The position numbers and the translations under genes are program-made. A DNA stretch of 64,000 bases from Taenia hydatigena (lineage: Eukaryota > Platyhelminthes > Cestoda > Cyclophyllidea > Taeniidae), in the NCBI GenBank assembly GCA_036345935.2, contig JADWOT020001522.1, forward strand, positions 1-64,000, given 5' to 3'. Shown piece after piece: positions 36,473 to 47,920 of the stretch. The notes under the pieces are model-generated. The model saw nothing but the letters and a program-made list of their open reading frames with translations, had not been told where the DNA came from and searched no databases. Position 1 is the first letter of the stretch; each line of letters opens with the position of its first letter.

Positions 36473-37231
36473 ATGGTAAGCCAAGTGTTCGACAAACGTA
36501 CACCACTTACCCATCTGACCGGAAAAATCAAAACCAAATGCGCAAAAATCAGAACTGCCAGTACTTCATGTATACCAGTGCTGGATGAAAGCACCAAAAC
36601 AATTGATGGCCGCAAACAAGTGAAGCATGTGGAAAATCAAGAAGGAAGAGGGGACACAGTTGGTCCTAATCCAGTGTTAAATCCCCATTCAACAGGCAGT
36701 GGCTGCGGCTTAATGCAAAAGACCTCACTTCGCAGTCAGACGTCACACCTCATCAAAGTAAATAAACAGCAAGTAAACAGTATGTACAAGTGGACTTTTC
36801 AGGGGTGCGTAAAATGTGCATTTATACGCACCTATGAATTGACGAGTTCCCTCCTCCATCTATCCACAATCTTCACACTCATTGACTTGGCCCTTTTTGC
36901 CTACCACGTCACAACGCGAGAGTCACGACAAGGCACCGCTTGCACCCTACTTTGCAGACTTCCAACAGTATCGGCAAACAATCCATCAGCGAACGCTGGT
37001 TACCAGAACGACATATGGCAGTGGCACAGCCCTAACGAAGCACCTGTCCTTTGCACTCGGAAGAAATGTTGCTGGTATGCCGCTTCATTTGTTCAGTCAT
37101 ACCTATTTCTTGCAGCAGGAATCAATAGTTGCACCCACTCATCACCTGCGCCACCAAGGATTCCATCCGAGAACATCCTCGTATCAACAGGAACAAGCTG
37201 GGTATTCAAGAATCAATGTCGATCGCATTGA
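36473..37231 (+). other. Longest open frame in the window, probably not coding
   Basis: It has 252 codons from an ATG at 36473. In the left arm the same frame is broken, for example by a stop where this copy has TGG, and a different overlapping frame (36882-37238) is open in both arms. No domain, signal peptide or repeat was recognised. I regard it as a chance frame in low-stop sequence. Confidence 0.15.
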
Positions 37232-39844
37232 TGGATAGACATTTATTGTGACGATCGCGTAGAATGCACGTTGAATTCTCGTTCGTAGCAGAATGTTTAC
37301 GACCTTGGCTTAGGCTTATTTGGATCACGCCTGCCGAAGCTGAAGGCGACGACATTATACTCATAAATAGAGAAAAAGTACTCAAGCAACCTTTTGGAGG
37401 GCGCCTCAACTGAATCCGCGTCCAATGAGCACTACTGATTCTGCCAATATGGCTATTGCAACAATTTGGACAATGCAGCTGCCACTTTGCATTTGCGAAA
37501 AGAATTCGGGAAAAGGATAAATGACGGGTTCATCAAATCACGACATATATCATGCCATTTCCTGGGCAGGAACCCATTCGCACCACCACAAATTGGAGAG
37601 CAGTAGAAAGGTCAAACCTCAAATTTGACAATTTTTCTGTAATCCCTCGGAGCTTATTAGATGCACCACCACAGAAAGATACGTTGTTTTCATCCTTAGG
37701 ATCCGAACCATCATTGACACCGACTGAAGCCTGAAATTTAACAGTTCTTTTTAATCCGAAGCCAACAGATCCTACCTTGCCGCCGCAACTAATACATGCA
37801 ACTTACTCACCATGCCGACATAAAATACTAAATACGGCCAAGGACCTTGAAATCGGCGAAATAAAACTTTGATTTAGTACCTTTCTAATAATGAACATAA
37901 ACAAATGCATAAAAAAGTTTAAGTCAAAAGAACCTATGCAAACACATAAAAATGGCGAGCAGTTCATCGTTAAGAGTGGATTTATGGAAAGATTTGCATA
38001 CTTCCACAAAATACTTGTGGACAATTAAATAAGGAATCAAATGCTGCACAACCTTTAAAGTATCCATTTAAGGAAAAACTACGCTCAAATATCATGCAAT
38101 AAATATGACAATTGAAAAGCTGCCCTTGAGCAGGCTGGCGGATTTGTTACAAATTGAAAATAGGATGGTGGCTTCTGTCGTCTTCGGTGAATACGGCGCT
38201 CGTCACACAGGATGTTCTGGGGGTGCATTCAGCACGACACAGATTTACACAAGGAATGAAGATGCGGCGCGTTTCCCGATTGTCTTCTTGCCTTCTGTCT
38301 TGTAGGCCTTTTAACGAATAGGTCAGAGCTAACGGATTTCAGTGGGAACATAGGGTGAACGAGACACTTCTCCCTCTGTCCCCAGAAATTCTGACGCAAC
38401 CCCCATCACGAGGTCTGCAATGGCCGCCTCATGGTCTCTCAGTGAGACTTCCTCTACCCTGTCGAATATGCTGTTTACTTCGTCGAAATTTTCGCCGCTA
38501 AACCGAATTTTGTGTTCGAATTGTAGAAAAATGGTGCATTTACCAGAATAGCCATCGGTGAAAGATGTCAGCCATAGCTGAGTGAGTCGTCGTGCTACGG
38601 ACAACGCCATGGCAGGATCTTCGTTGCATTCGCCACTAAATCGCCACTGCCATCACCGAGTTTTAGTGAGTGATTTTCGCATTCCGAATCTTAGACTCTA
38701 CAAGCATGCTATACATTGTGTTCGTACATAAGCGAACACAGTTCTGGGAGGTCAGCTGTGTTGGAGCTCCATTTATCTTCCATTGGCATGGTGTCTAATT
38801 CTTTGTTAGTCTTTACCATTGCGCACTTGTCTAGTTTTTTTGTCCACGAAAGGTAGAATGCTCTAGCCCTTTCATTTCTTTATTTTCTGCTAACTAGGTC
38901 GGGTAATTAAGGAGCAAATCATTTGTGGATAAGATAACGGTTGTAAACATAAATATAGAGGTCTCTTATTTGGCGAACAGTGCCAAGTTATTAATTCGTG
39001 CGGTGTAAGAAGGCTGGCCAGAAGCATCAACTCGTGCAGAGACAAAATAGCGCATACGAGAGTGATCAAACTGCACTGACAGATACATGTCCGGAACCAC
39101 AAGCACTGTTGTGCTTTTTTAGATTAGCTGTCGTTATAACCCTAAACAGTTGGTCTACCAATCAGCCACTCTTACTGTGCCTGCAAATCCGTGATATTTT
39201 AGAGCCTCTGGGAAGAAGAATGCTCTCTGGTTTTTCCCTTTGGGTATAAAAGACGTGTATCTTTGGTTGCATATCTGCCACTTTAGCAGAATAGGTATTT
39301 CTTTAATCCCCAATCATTTGGCCTTAATTTTTAGCACATTTTGCACACGACGTTGCCTTAAGATTCGTCTAAGGCTGTTGGAACGTTGCAGGTCTAAGTT
39401 TGTGAAGCTAGAGCGCTACACTGGCACAAATTTCATCTAAATGAAGGCATAACTTCAAATCAGGCATTTGAACTAACTTCAAGTGCGCCGACATGCAAGT
39501 TAGCTAGCTCAGAACGGTAGATGGATGGAATGAAGCCACTTTCTTTAATGCCTAGCCCTCGTCACTTCGTTGCGAAGAGTGACTTATTGTGGGAGTCCAA
39601 ATACCAAAACGCTTGTTCCAAGGAATTCGCGAGCACCTATTCCCTCCACATAGAGAGCAGCATTGCTAAGTCAATTTCTTACCAACCGCTTTTTTATTTG
39701 ATGGCTAGCAGTTATTTGTCAACCACTCGAGATGGCTGATTGGCATAATTATAATCTTAAATGAATCTAAATGAATAAAAATTAGCACCGACTGCCTCAC
39801 GATGAAACTCACTGATAAACAGCCATGAAGTTGGTAAGTGGTCC

Positions 39845-40633
39845 TTAGAGCAAATTTTGGTAGTAGTGTACACAGTTAGCAAATGCTAAAGCGTTCGACA
39901 CTCTCGATTCAGATTTAAGCGTATAAAACGCTATCGCATCGACTCTTCAAAATGCATACAAGAATCTAGGCTCCTGCATCGTAACACACGTGCATGGGTC
40001 GTGGTCTTCGTGCAGTGCTGTCTGATGGGCCCTGTATTTCTCCCCTCGTAGTTTATGCTGCCCAGATTCAATTCGGCCTGTTAACCCGAAAAACTCGAGC
40101 TACGTTCAGCTAAATTTGCACAGAGCGCTTACTGCAGAAGAAACAATATCTTCCTGACCCAATCAGGAATGCTTTTATAATGCCATTTCACTGCAATGAG
40201 GATGTCTCACTTCCGAGTTGTTGCCGTATCCCAAAAGCGGCCAATCGGGACACTTATCGACCTGAGTGATATGTCTACCTATTTGGAGGCTTAACATTAA
40301 CCGAGGAGAGGGAGTCACAAGAACATCTTGTGGCCACCATCAGCAGACATTACCACGAATTTGCAGACAATGCGTCTCGATGGTCAACAAACTGACAGCC
40401 ATGTTTGGGGCTGAAAAGTTTCCTTCACGCCTTTCTTAACAACCCTTTCATGTTAAATGTTAAATCTGCGAATTGAAGCAAAGCTACTTTGTGATTATAG
40501 GGAAACCGAAATTATAACTTTTAAAGCACTTCATAGATGTACCACAAAAAGCATAGAATTGGTATACTTGTATGCTCTGCATTTTCAGCCTAGAAATGCT
40601 CGATTAAGCAAACTGAGCGGAACAATGGCCTTC
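39845..40633. other. 789-base segment present only in the right arm
   Basis: The left arm passes straight through the corresponding point at about 541, whereas the right arm carries this extra block between GTGGTCC and GGCAAATTC. No clear target-site duplication, terminal repeat or poly(A) tail was found, so loss from the left arm is as likely as insertion here. A 71-codon frame at 40457-40672 spans the inner edge and is not convincing. Confidence 0.85.
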
Positions 40634-41270
40634 GGCAAATTCCATGGTTCTGCAATCAGTGATAAATTTTGAAATCGCATGGAGGCATATTTTGATGCAA
40701 TATTATTAGGGTTTTCTAAGGTGCTTTTTGGGACGTGTGCATTGGTTCTTTTTATTCTAGGTCAAATTTATTGATTAGTTTCAACTCCATTTTCACAATC
40801 ATCGTCGCCTCTCAAAGCGTTCTATTTGGACTTTGCTGCACAAACCCTGACATGTGTGATGTAGCGGCACAGCTTGAAGTAACTCAAGCTGAGACAGCAG
40901 CAACGACAACATTATTCCACCTCAGTACTTCAGAATCACCTATTTTAACCAGACGAGGATATACAGCCTCTAATACCAGAAGTATCTCTTATAGCCCAGG
41001 CAAGAAGCCCTTTCCTATCCCTTGCTGTAGTTTTGCCTTTTTGGTCATCCGCCCTCATGCTTTGCTTTTAGTTACCCAACCATGCATGCTTAGCTACCCT
41101 CAGTTTAAAACAAGTGATTTTGTACTTGTTTCCCCATTCTTTTGCCTCCTTTAAAATAAGCTTCTAGAACACTTGGCTCCCTGTGTCCTCACTAGCAGTG
41201 AGTGTTCATGACGTTGCTCAAGCACTTACCCATCATCCCCAACAATCTTCTCCTTGTGGGTCAATGATAG

Positions 41271-41414
41271 AGGACTCTGAAGGCTCCAAATTGTTCATCG
41301 ATATCTCCCAAGGGCATAGTGAAATGCGCCTATTTACTCTTTTCGAGCCGTTTGGGCGAGTGTTGAGTGTAAAGATATTTGTGATCAGAGAAACAAACCA
41401 GAGCAGTGGCTTCG
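41271..41414 (+). CDS. Probable CELF/Bruno-like RRM3 exon
   Basis: Exactly 144 bases lie between an AG acceptor (41269-41270, after a CT-rich tract) and a GT donor (41415). The translation runs EDSEGSKLFI, then LFTLFEPFGRVLSVKIFV, then RETNQSSGFG. CELF/Bruno RNA-binding proteins have in RRM3 an EGPEG-NLFI start, an MPFGNV-SAKVF core and a TNQSKCFG end, and an intron splits the FG codon at this very place. The second RNP2 half differs (LFIDIS for LFIYHL) and one codon appears to be missing, so this may be a diverged paralogue or pseudoexon. The next exon (FVSY...) was not found. It starts 97 bases outside the palindrome arm. The donor GTGCGC is weak. Confidence 0.5.
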
Positions 41415-44400
41415 GTGCGCACACACATTAGATTGATTGTTTGCTAATTTCCACTTTCTCAATTAATTGCAGTGTGTTCACCCACAGGCTTGGTTAAGCG
41501 CACAAGTCCTTTGAGTGTGCAGAACGCGATACTTACGATGGGCGGAGAAGTTGCGAGAAGGAAAGGATTAAAAGTTCAGCTGAAGTACTCCATCAGCATA
41601 CCTAATTTAAGCTCCAGGCCTTAAGCACTGCCATAAGTCCTGTCGGTGTGCTTTTAAGTATTTTCCTTTTTCTCATGAAGGCCAATTTGAATTATGTATT
41701 TTAATTGTTGACGGTGCGTAGTGGACTGCCGATTAATTCTACAGCTCACTCTCCCCAGTCCCTATCAGTTTTGCTGAATGATTCATAGCCTTAAGGGTAA
41801 TTAATCCGCCGTATTAGTAGCATTCAAACCAATTTCAAATATCCATTTTGAAAACATTTATACAGGCTTTTAGTGACTCACTATGATGTTGTAGGTTTCA
41901 CCTCTCAGTGTTTGCACGAGTGTAATCAGTGTCCTCACCGATGGTGTTGCCCTCAACTCCTACACCTTTGTTGTGTTGCGCGACTACCAGTTTGAATGAA
42001 TTTGTGGTGAATGTACTTCACTTAGCTCTACCAAACTGGTGTAAGCAACATAGCTCTCCACATTGCGAGTCATGCCCTACGCGGGTTTCAAATGCTCCTC
42101 TTCGCTTGCTTTGGATTGTGCAAAGTTTCGCGCCTTTAATCGTATCGTCACAAGTATTCTCTCAGGACTCGAATGATCTGCTTTTGATGAGCCCTTCGCT
42201 CCTTGCAGCACAATTGTTTTATATTTATAGGGAAGTAGAGCTCCACTGTAACAACCATTATGCACATGCAAAATTTCAACATCTTTGACAAACACATATT
42301 TTACCACTCTACTGTCGTTTGATTTAAAGGAAGTACTTTGTCAATTTTCCGGGATACTAATGGTCACCTGTGTTTGAGGAAATCAATCCCAAGTGCCTTT
42401 TAAATAAGGCTCTTGGAGGATGCATTCATACTTTTCCTTAACATAGATTTGCAAAATAAGTATGTGTGTGATCTGTTTGACGAAGAGCATGCATGCTTAA
42501 AGGGGAAGTGGCGGTCTCTGAAACTTACTCTCATTTAGCGAACGATGTGAGCATCACATGCTTGGTATCTTCTGCAGCTCTCATGCATGATATTTATAAA
42601 ACATCCAATGGCTATATACGGCAGTGCATCCTCTTTTAAGGCCATAGTAGAATATGCTGTCACATATTTGGAAGTCAGTTTAGCAGTTCTCGAAATATTC
42701 GGCTGCGCAGAATAACAGAGAAAGTCTAACATTTGACGAGGGTCACCGAACATTGTGCGATTTTTAAGCGTAACAAAGTCGCAATTAGTAACGTTCCTCA
42801 TTTCTGCCTCGTTTTTTACCATTGCATACAATTCGTTCCATACTGGTTATCACTAGCGTTTGTCAGGAAATGGCGTCAAATTCTTGGTTGATGCCAATTT
42901 ATTTGCCACATGTATAGCGCTCCAATCCTTCCGAAAATTCACAGTGGGCCATGGTAGGTCGATGAATGTTATATGACCAATGTGTGGAAGCAGCGTAGCT
43001 ATACGTCATTAGTCTACTATCTGATATGTTCTCCCTAAAGATATTCATTGAATGATGACAGCGACCACCCGATAGTGACTACTAAAATTGTTGAATCCCA
43101 TGCTCACCATCCACTCACCTGTAGCCACTTTCATTGCATCGCCCCCTATGGCGAGTCACTTTGTTCCCTGCGGAGGAGGCAGCATTTCAGTGCTCAGAGT
43201 ACAGTCTCACTTAGGAGAGAGATGAGCATATAAGGAGAAGACTGTTCAACTGCTTCTTAGTGTGAGCCTGAGAGTGCATAAATGCGGATTCGTCATTTGC
43301 TCGTCTGCCATCGAGGCCAGTGATACCCACAGTGCATGCTGCGGGTTATAATGACCCAAATGAACTTGTTTTTTCGCAAAATTCTAGTTTTGCTAATTTG
43401 AAATTTATACCGACACCGACTACCATTCGCCCCACAGAGAAGTTGTTTGCGCAAGTCGAATGAGGAAGAAGTTTGATGGAAGGGACGTCCTGGAAATGCT
43501 CTTAAGAATTTTGAACCTTGTGATAGTGACCTCGAGAGCAGCGCTTTTATTGAAACCCATCCAAATTTAACCCTTCTCACCAGACTCAGCGTCTAGTAAA
43601 AAGGGTATCTGTGCCTCTCTGCAAAATAGGGGGTTGCAATAAGCTTATAGAGATGATGATCCTTCACAGATCCACTGCTAACCAATCATCCGTGAACTTA
43701 AACCTAGCATCGCCATCGCCTTTTGACACACCCCATTTTGGCGGTCGGCTATAAGCTTTGGTGTTTACTAATTGGAAGCTAGCGCAATTTTGGTTGTTTG
43801 GTAAAAGAACTTATTTATTTTCACCGCTATATTATTAAGAGCATCAAAACTTAACTGCATTCTGTTGTTTTGACTGCACTTTACACTCATTGTCCAATAT
43901 ACTGGTCTAAAATATGCCAAATTTAATTGTGTAGGACAAGGTGTGATTTCGTTAGAACTGTTTAAACTACAAGCAGGTGACTCCACTCGAAGTAGAAGAA
44001 TCATTGTTAAAGAATGGAAAGACTAAGAGTAGTACCAATTTAATTTAAGACATGCTAAAGACAATGTTACCTGTCATCAGTTCGTTAGTGATTTTACGGC
44101 AAGTTATCAGGTACCGCATGGAATTCCATCTACACTCCCAGGCATTGGCGAAGTTAGTGGGTAGAGGCGCAACATCGAGATGTGAGAAAATGAATGCATG
44201 CAGAGGTGAGGGGACGAAGGTCTCCTTCTTTGGAGCGCAGCATTCCGCTGGTGACGGCGGGAACTCGATGGTAGGGGGCGATTGCATGGCCTCTGTGCAC
44301 AAAAGCAAAGGAGAGCGTTTGTGTCATACCAAGCGCGACAAATTTAATTAAACTGAGGCTATATTTTAATGGGAATAGGCGTGCCAATCTAGCACGTGAT

Positions 44401-47400
44401 TGTCGTTTCACATGCAAAATACACCAGAGTGCTTTTCTTCAACCTGATTCAATTCCACGGTTTTAAAAGTCCCTTATAAACTTAGCACTGAGGCTCTACT
44501 ATAAAGGAAATCGAGTGTAAGCAACGTCATTACGATGACACAACTATTGTGTGAAGGAACGATATGGTTGCTATGAAGGTTTACAGCGAGTCAAAAATAA
44601 AAATACACAAGTAAAATTTTATCTTTACCCAAGATTTGCATGAGAAAAGAAGGCAGGGACAGTCCCAACTATGACTAAGATGGTAATAATAAGTTATAAA
44701 ATAATGATAACTAATAAGGATAAAATGCATTCATTGTGCTCTTAACCCATAGATCACCAGGCGAATTCTGTACCCAGACCACATACAATCTATAACTACT
44801 TTGCAGTTTTCAGTATTGCAAATCGTTAAGAGCTGTACCGCTCATTGAAATCGTTTTCTGTAAAAGCCCTGGAAACTAGGTTTCGCACATTTGCGACGTC
44901 AAGTTGAGAAAGGTGTATAGTAATTTACAATCCTTTTCATCGTTTATGAATTCGGCTGGCAAAAGTAGATTACTTTACCTTACGACTTGGCACTTAACAC
45001 TTTTCCAAAGACGAGCGCTTACCTTAGAAGGAAATCTACCTTTAGTGGTGGGCAGTTCTAAATTAACTCAAAAAGAACCACTTACATTCCTAGTCTGAAC
45101 TTTTGTCCTTTGCTAAGGAATTCACTAATTCTGCTGACATCCTCTCCATCGCAAACTCACAGAGCAAAGTATAGGTCCTGAAATCTTGCGCGCAGAGCTA
45201 CATTCCTACCGACAAGTGGAAAAATCCAATGAATTTTGTCAGTACAGAGGGAAACCCTTCACGTACAGTGTCGAACTCTTACACAGAAATGGGTTCCTGC
45301 CGTAATGATGCTTCCCTAATATTCCTTTTGTTTACTGATGCCTAATGCATGGACTCAAGCTTGCTTCAAATCCGAGGTAAGAGCGTTTAACATATGTTAA
45401 GTAAAGAATATAATGATAAAGTTGATGGCATGAAGTTAAGGCAAGTCTGCCCACATCAAGGGAGTCCCCAAAGATGTTCGCAGGAATGAACACGATGGCA
45501 GACAAATGTCGGCAGAAGCGTAGGGATTTCAGGTTGCAAAAGACTATTCTAGTGAGCTAGGACAAAATCACAATGGCAAGCATGTGTAGCCAACTTCAAC
45601 AGCCGCTTTCATTTTCTGGGTTTGGGTGAGGACGTCGTCCAGGACAAATCCGTTCACGCTTTGCCTATCATTGTTGATGCTTACATAGAGAACATTTTGG
45701 AAGGGCCCGAAGAAGGTGATTGAGCTTTCACGTTTCTTCTGTAAGGTAAAAGATGAGAAAGCAGGCAACAGCTATAGAGTCAACCCTTTGACTGCCTGAT
45801 TATGGTTTGGCATTGCGGTTTATTAGCTGAATGGGATAATGGCTACAGAATGAGTCTCGTCATTTAGTAGAAGGATGCACTTCCATCAAATATTAACTAT
45901 GCATCTACAAACACTAAAGCGCGTCTACTTTGACAAGCTAGGGCCACTCTCAAGTCGCAACCGAGTCAAGTCAACGCGGGAACCTGATTTTAGGCTGCGC
46001 CAGTAACAATCTAAGCTAGAACTTCAATGTGGCACCTGAATTGGTAGCAAGGTTTCAATCAGATGAACAGTCCAGATGGTCAGTAGCTGTACGACATCAA
46101 GTGGGCGAAGAGTCGCATGGTCGCAAGTGGCTTAAAGCAGAGATGGGAAGGTAAGGAGGTGGAAATATGAACGAATAATTCAGCAACACTTTTCTTTTAA
46201 TATAAATCATCCCCAACTCTGTTAAAGGAAGAGCTGTGGCCTTCGCTTCTTTACCATTTATCCACGGACAATACTTTCGTCTTGCAGACACGAAGGATTT
46301 TAATTAACATCGAATTTGCTACCTTTGCGATCCGTTCCTGTTCGCAAGATGATAAAAAAAGAAATACCTCAGGTGGCAAAGATGCCCAAAAAGGAAAAAA
46401 CGATATTAGTTTAATTAACATTAATGCTAACGTCCATCATCACTTGCGCTTTGTTAAATGTGATGCGTGTAGCATGAACTGCAGTTTGACAGGTCTGCCC
46501 ATTTAAAAGAGGTTAAGCATGCTGCCTGCCATTGAACGCCGAAAATTTCCAACAGGGCAGGCTTTTGCATTTAATCTCTTTAAATAAATGAAAATAATAA
46601 AGGCATTTAAGTGCTGCTTTAACAAGTATAACAGTACAAAGTCGAGGGAAGTGACAGTTGAAGTTAAAGGAAGTAACAAGAGGACTTGGTGAACGGGAGG
46701 AGGGCAAGCGAAAGGTTCTACGGAATGGGAGGAGAAGAGAAGGAAAAGAAACATAAGGCTTGGATTAGGATACATTTAAACAATTTGCAGATGCTAAAAA
46801 TACGACTTTTTATCACGACACTCAAGTCACATGATTGGATGAATTTTCATCAGAAATTTTGTGAGGGCAACTTAGTTTGCGGGAATCTATCTAAGGGAAC
46901 TACTTGAAGGGGACAGCAGTTGCGACGATCATGCCATGGTGACAGTCATTACCGGAGTTGATGCCCAAATGGTCAGTTTGAGCGTTATAGTTCGTCTTGG
47001 TATAAATGAATCCTTTGAAGACCTGGTATATCGATATGGGTTAGTCGAGGCGGATGCAATATAAAAGATGGGCTCTGTCTCGCTTTATGTTAGTAAAGCT
47101 TGCATGAAAACGTTGTCAGCCTTATGACCGTTGAGCTTGCGGATTTCCTCGACCCCGCTCCGTAATGTTGGCGAAGAAGCGGATTTCGTCGTCTCAAAGG
47201 ACCTTGAAACACTTTTTTCTAACCATGGAACAATCAAAACTGGCCCTATTGTCCCTTGGTCACTAGGACTTGTATGCCTTGGTCTTTAAAGCGTTTAAGG
47301 TTCTCCGAGAGTGGTGAGACATGAGAACAGACGGGTAGACACGGGTAGACACCACCAAAGAGCGACGTCAGGTGAATCTTGACTCATACATGAACCTCTT

Positions 47401-47431
47401 TTGGTGCAGGCCATTTTAAAATCCTCTTTAA
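41415..47431. other. Intergenic or intronic sequence
   Basis: Frames of up to 119 codons occur (41929-42288, 44045-44308 minus, 46503-46775 minus), with no recognised domain. No tRNA-like box A/box B pair was noticed. If the RRM exon is part of a live gene, this is the place to search for its downstream exon. Confidence 0.4.
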
Positions 47432-47536
47432 TTTGCACAATATAGACCGAGGTCGGGAGTAGATAGAATCCGACACAAACGTGTACATCAAAAGTCGAAA
47501 AGGCACCAGCGCAAAGCACTTCATTCAAGGCCTACT

Positions 47537-47885
47537 TCGATTTGCGTCCCCCACTCCACCGTCTCATCATCTGCACCCAAGGCACATTCGTCCAATATTC
47601 TGAGCTACACCTTCCCTTCATCACTGCCATTACCTTCATCTTCCTTCTCCTATGCCACACCGCATGGCAGCGCATTCAACTTTTATCCCATCTACTCTGA
47701 TCTATCCACGCTGAAGTCCCTCAACTCCTATGACTACAAGCCCACCTACGCGCAGGATAAATTCACTAGTTTTGACCATGCTAGCTCGCCGCTCGATGCA
47801 CCAGGGGACTTGGTTTACTTTACAATACCACTTTCATATTATGCTCCATCGACTGCACCTACATACTATTTAATTATCAATCCAC
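47537..47885 (+). CDS. Candidate exon, Tyr/Ser/Pro-rich protein segment
   Basis: A frame open from 47432 to 47920 without an ATG becomes strikingly C-rich at third codon positions from about 47537 to 47880, unlike its AT-rich surroundings. It encodes a Ser/Pro-rich stretch followed by FNFYPIYSDLSTLKSLNSYD, YKPTYAQDKF and PGDLVYFTIP. A consensus donor GTATGT begins at 47886, just before the frame leaves the C-rich stretch. The acceptor is not clear (CAAG at 47527-47530 has little pyrimidine tract). A second frame is also open for part of the way. The protein family is unknown; low-complexity regions of this kind occur in transcription factors and in structural proteins. Confidence 0.4.
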
Positions 47886-47920
47886 GTATGTTTTATCAGT
47901 GCAACATTGATCGGTCCTAA

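Larger units (their letters stand above)
25565..41173. repeat. Right arm of a giant inverted duplication
   Basis: This is the reverse-complement partner of 1-14763. The outermost match is the 13 bases at 41161-41173, which mirror bases 1-13. The innermost match is at 25565 inside a tRNA-related repeat. The arm is longer than its partner mainly because of a 789-base segment at 39845-40633. The sequence to the right of 41173 cannot be tested for symmetry, since its possible mate would lie to the left of the window. All tRNA-like sequences and short ORFs of the left arm have mirror copies here. Confidence 0.95.

Noticed and set aside
36473..37231. 252-codon open frame
   Set aside because: The same frame has a stop in the nearly identical left arm, another frame is equally open, and no domain is recognisable.
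41925..41990. Downstream RRM exon
   Set aside because: A frame with SYTFVVLRDYQF looks slightly like an RNP1 strand, but it does not begin with the expected FVSY after the split FG codon and it ends in a stop at once.
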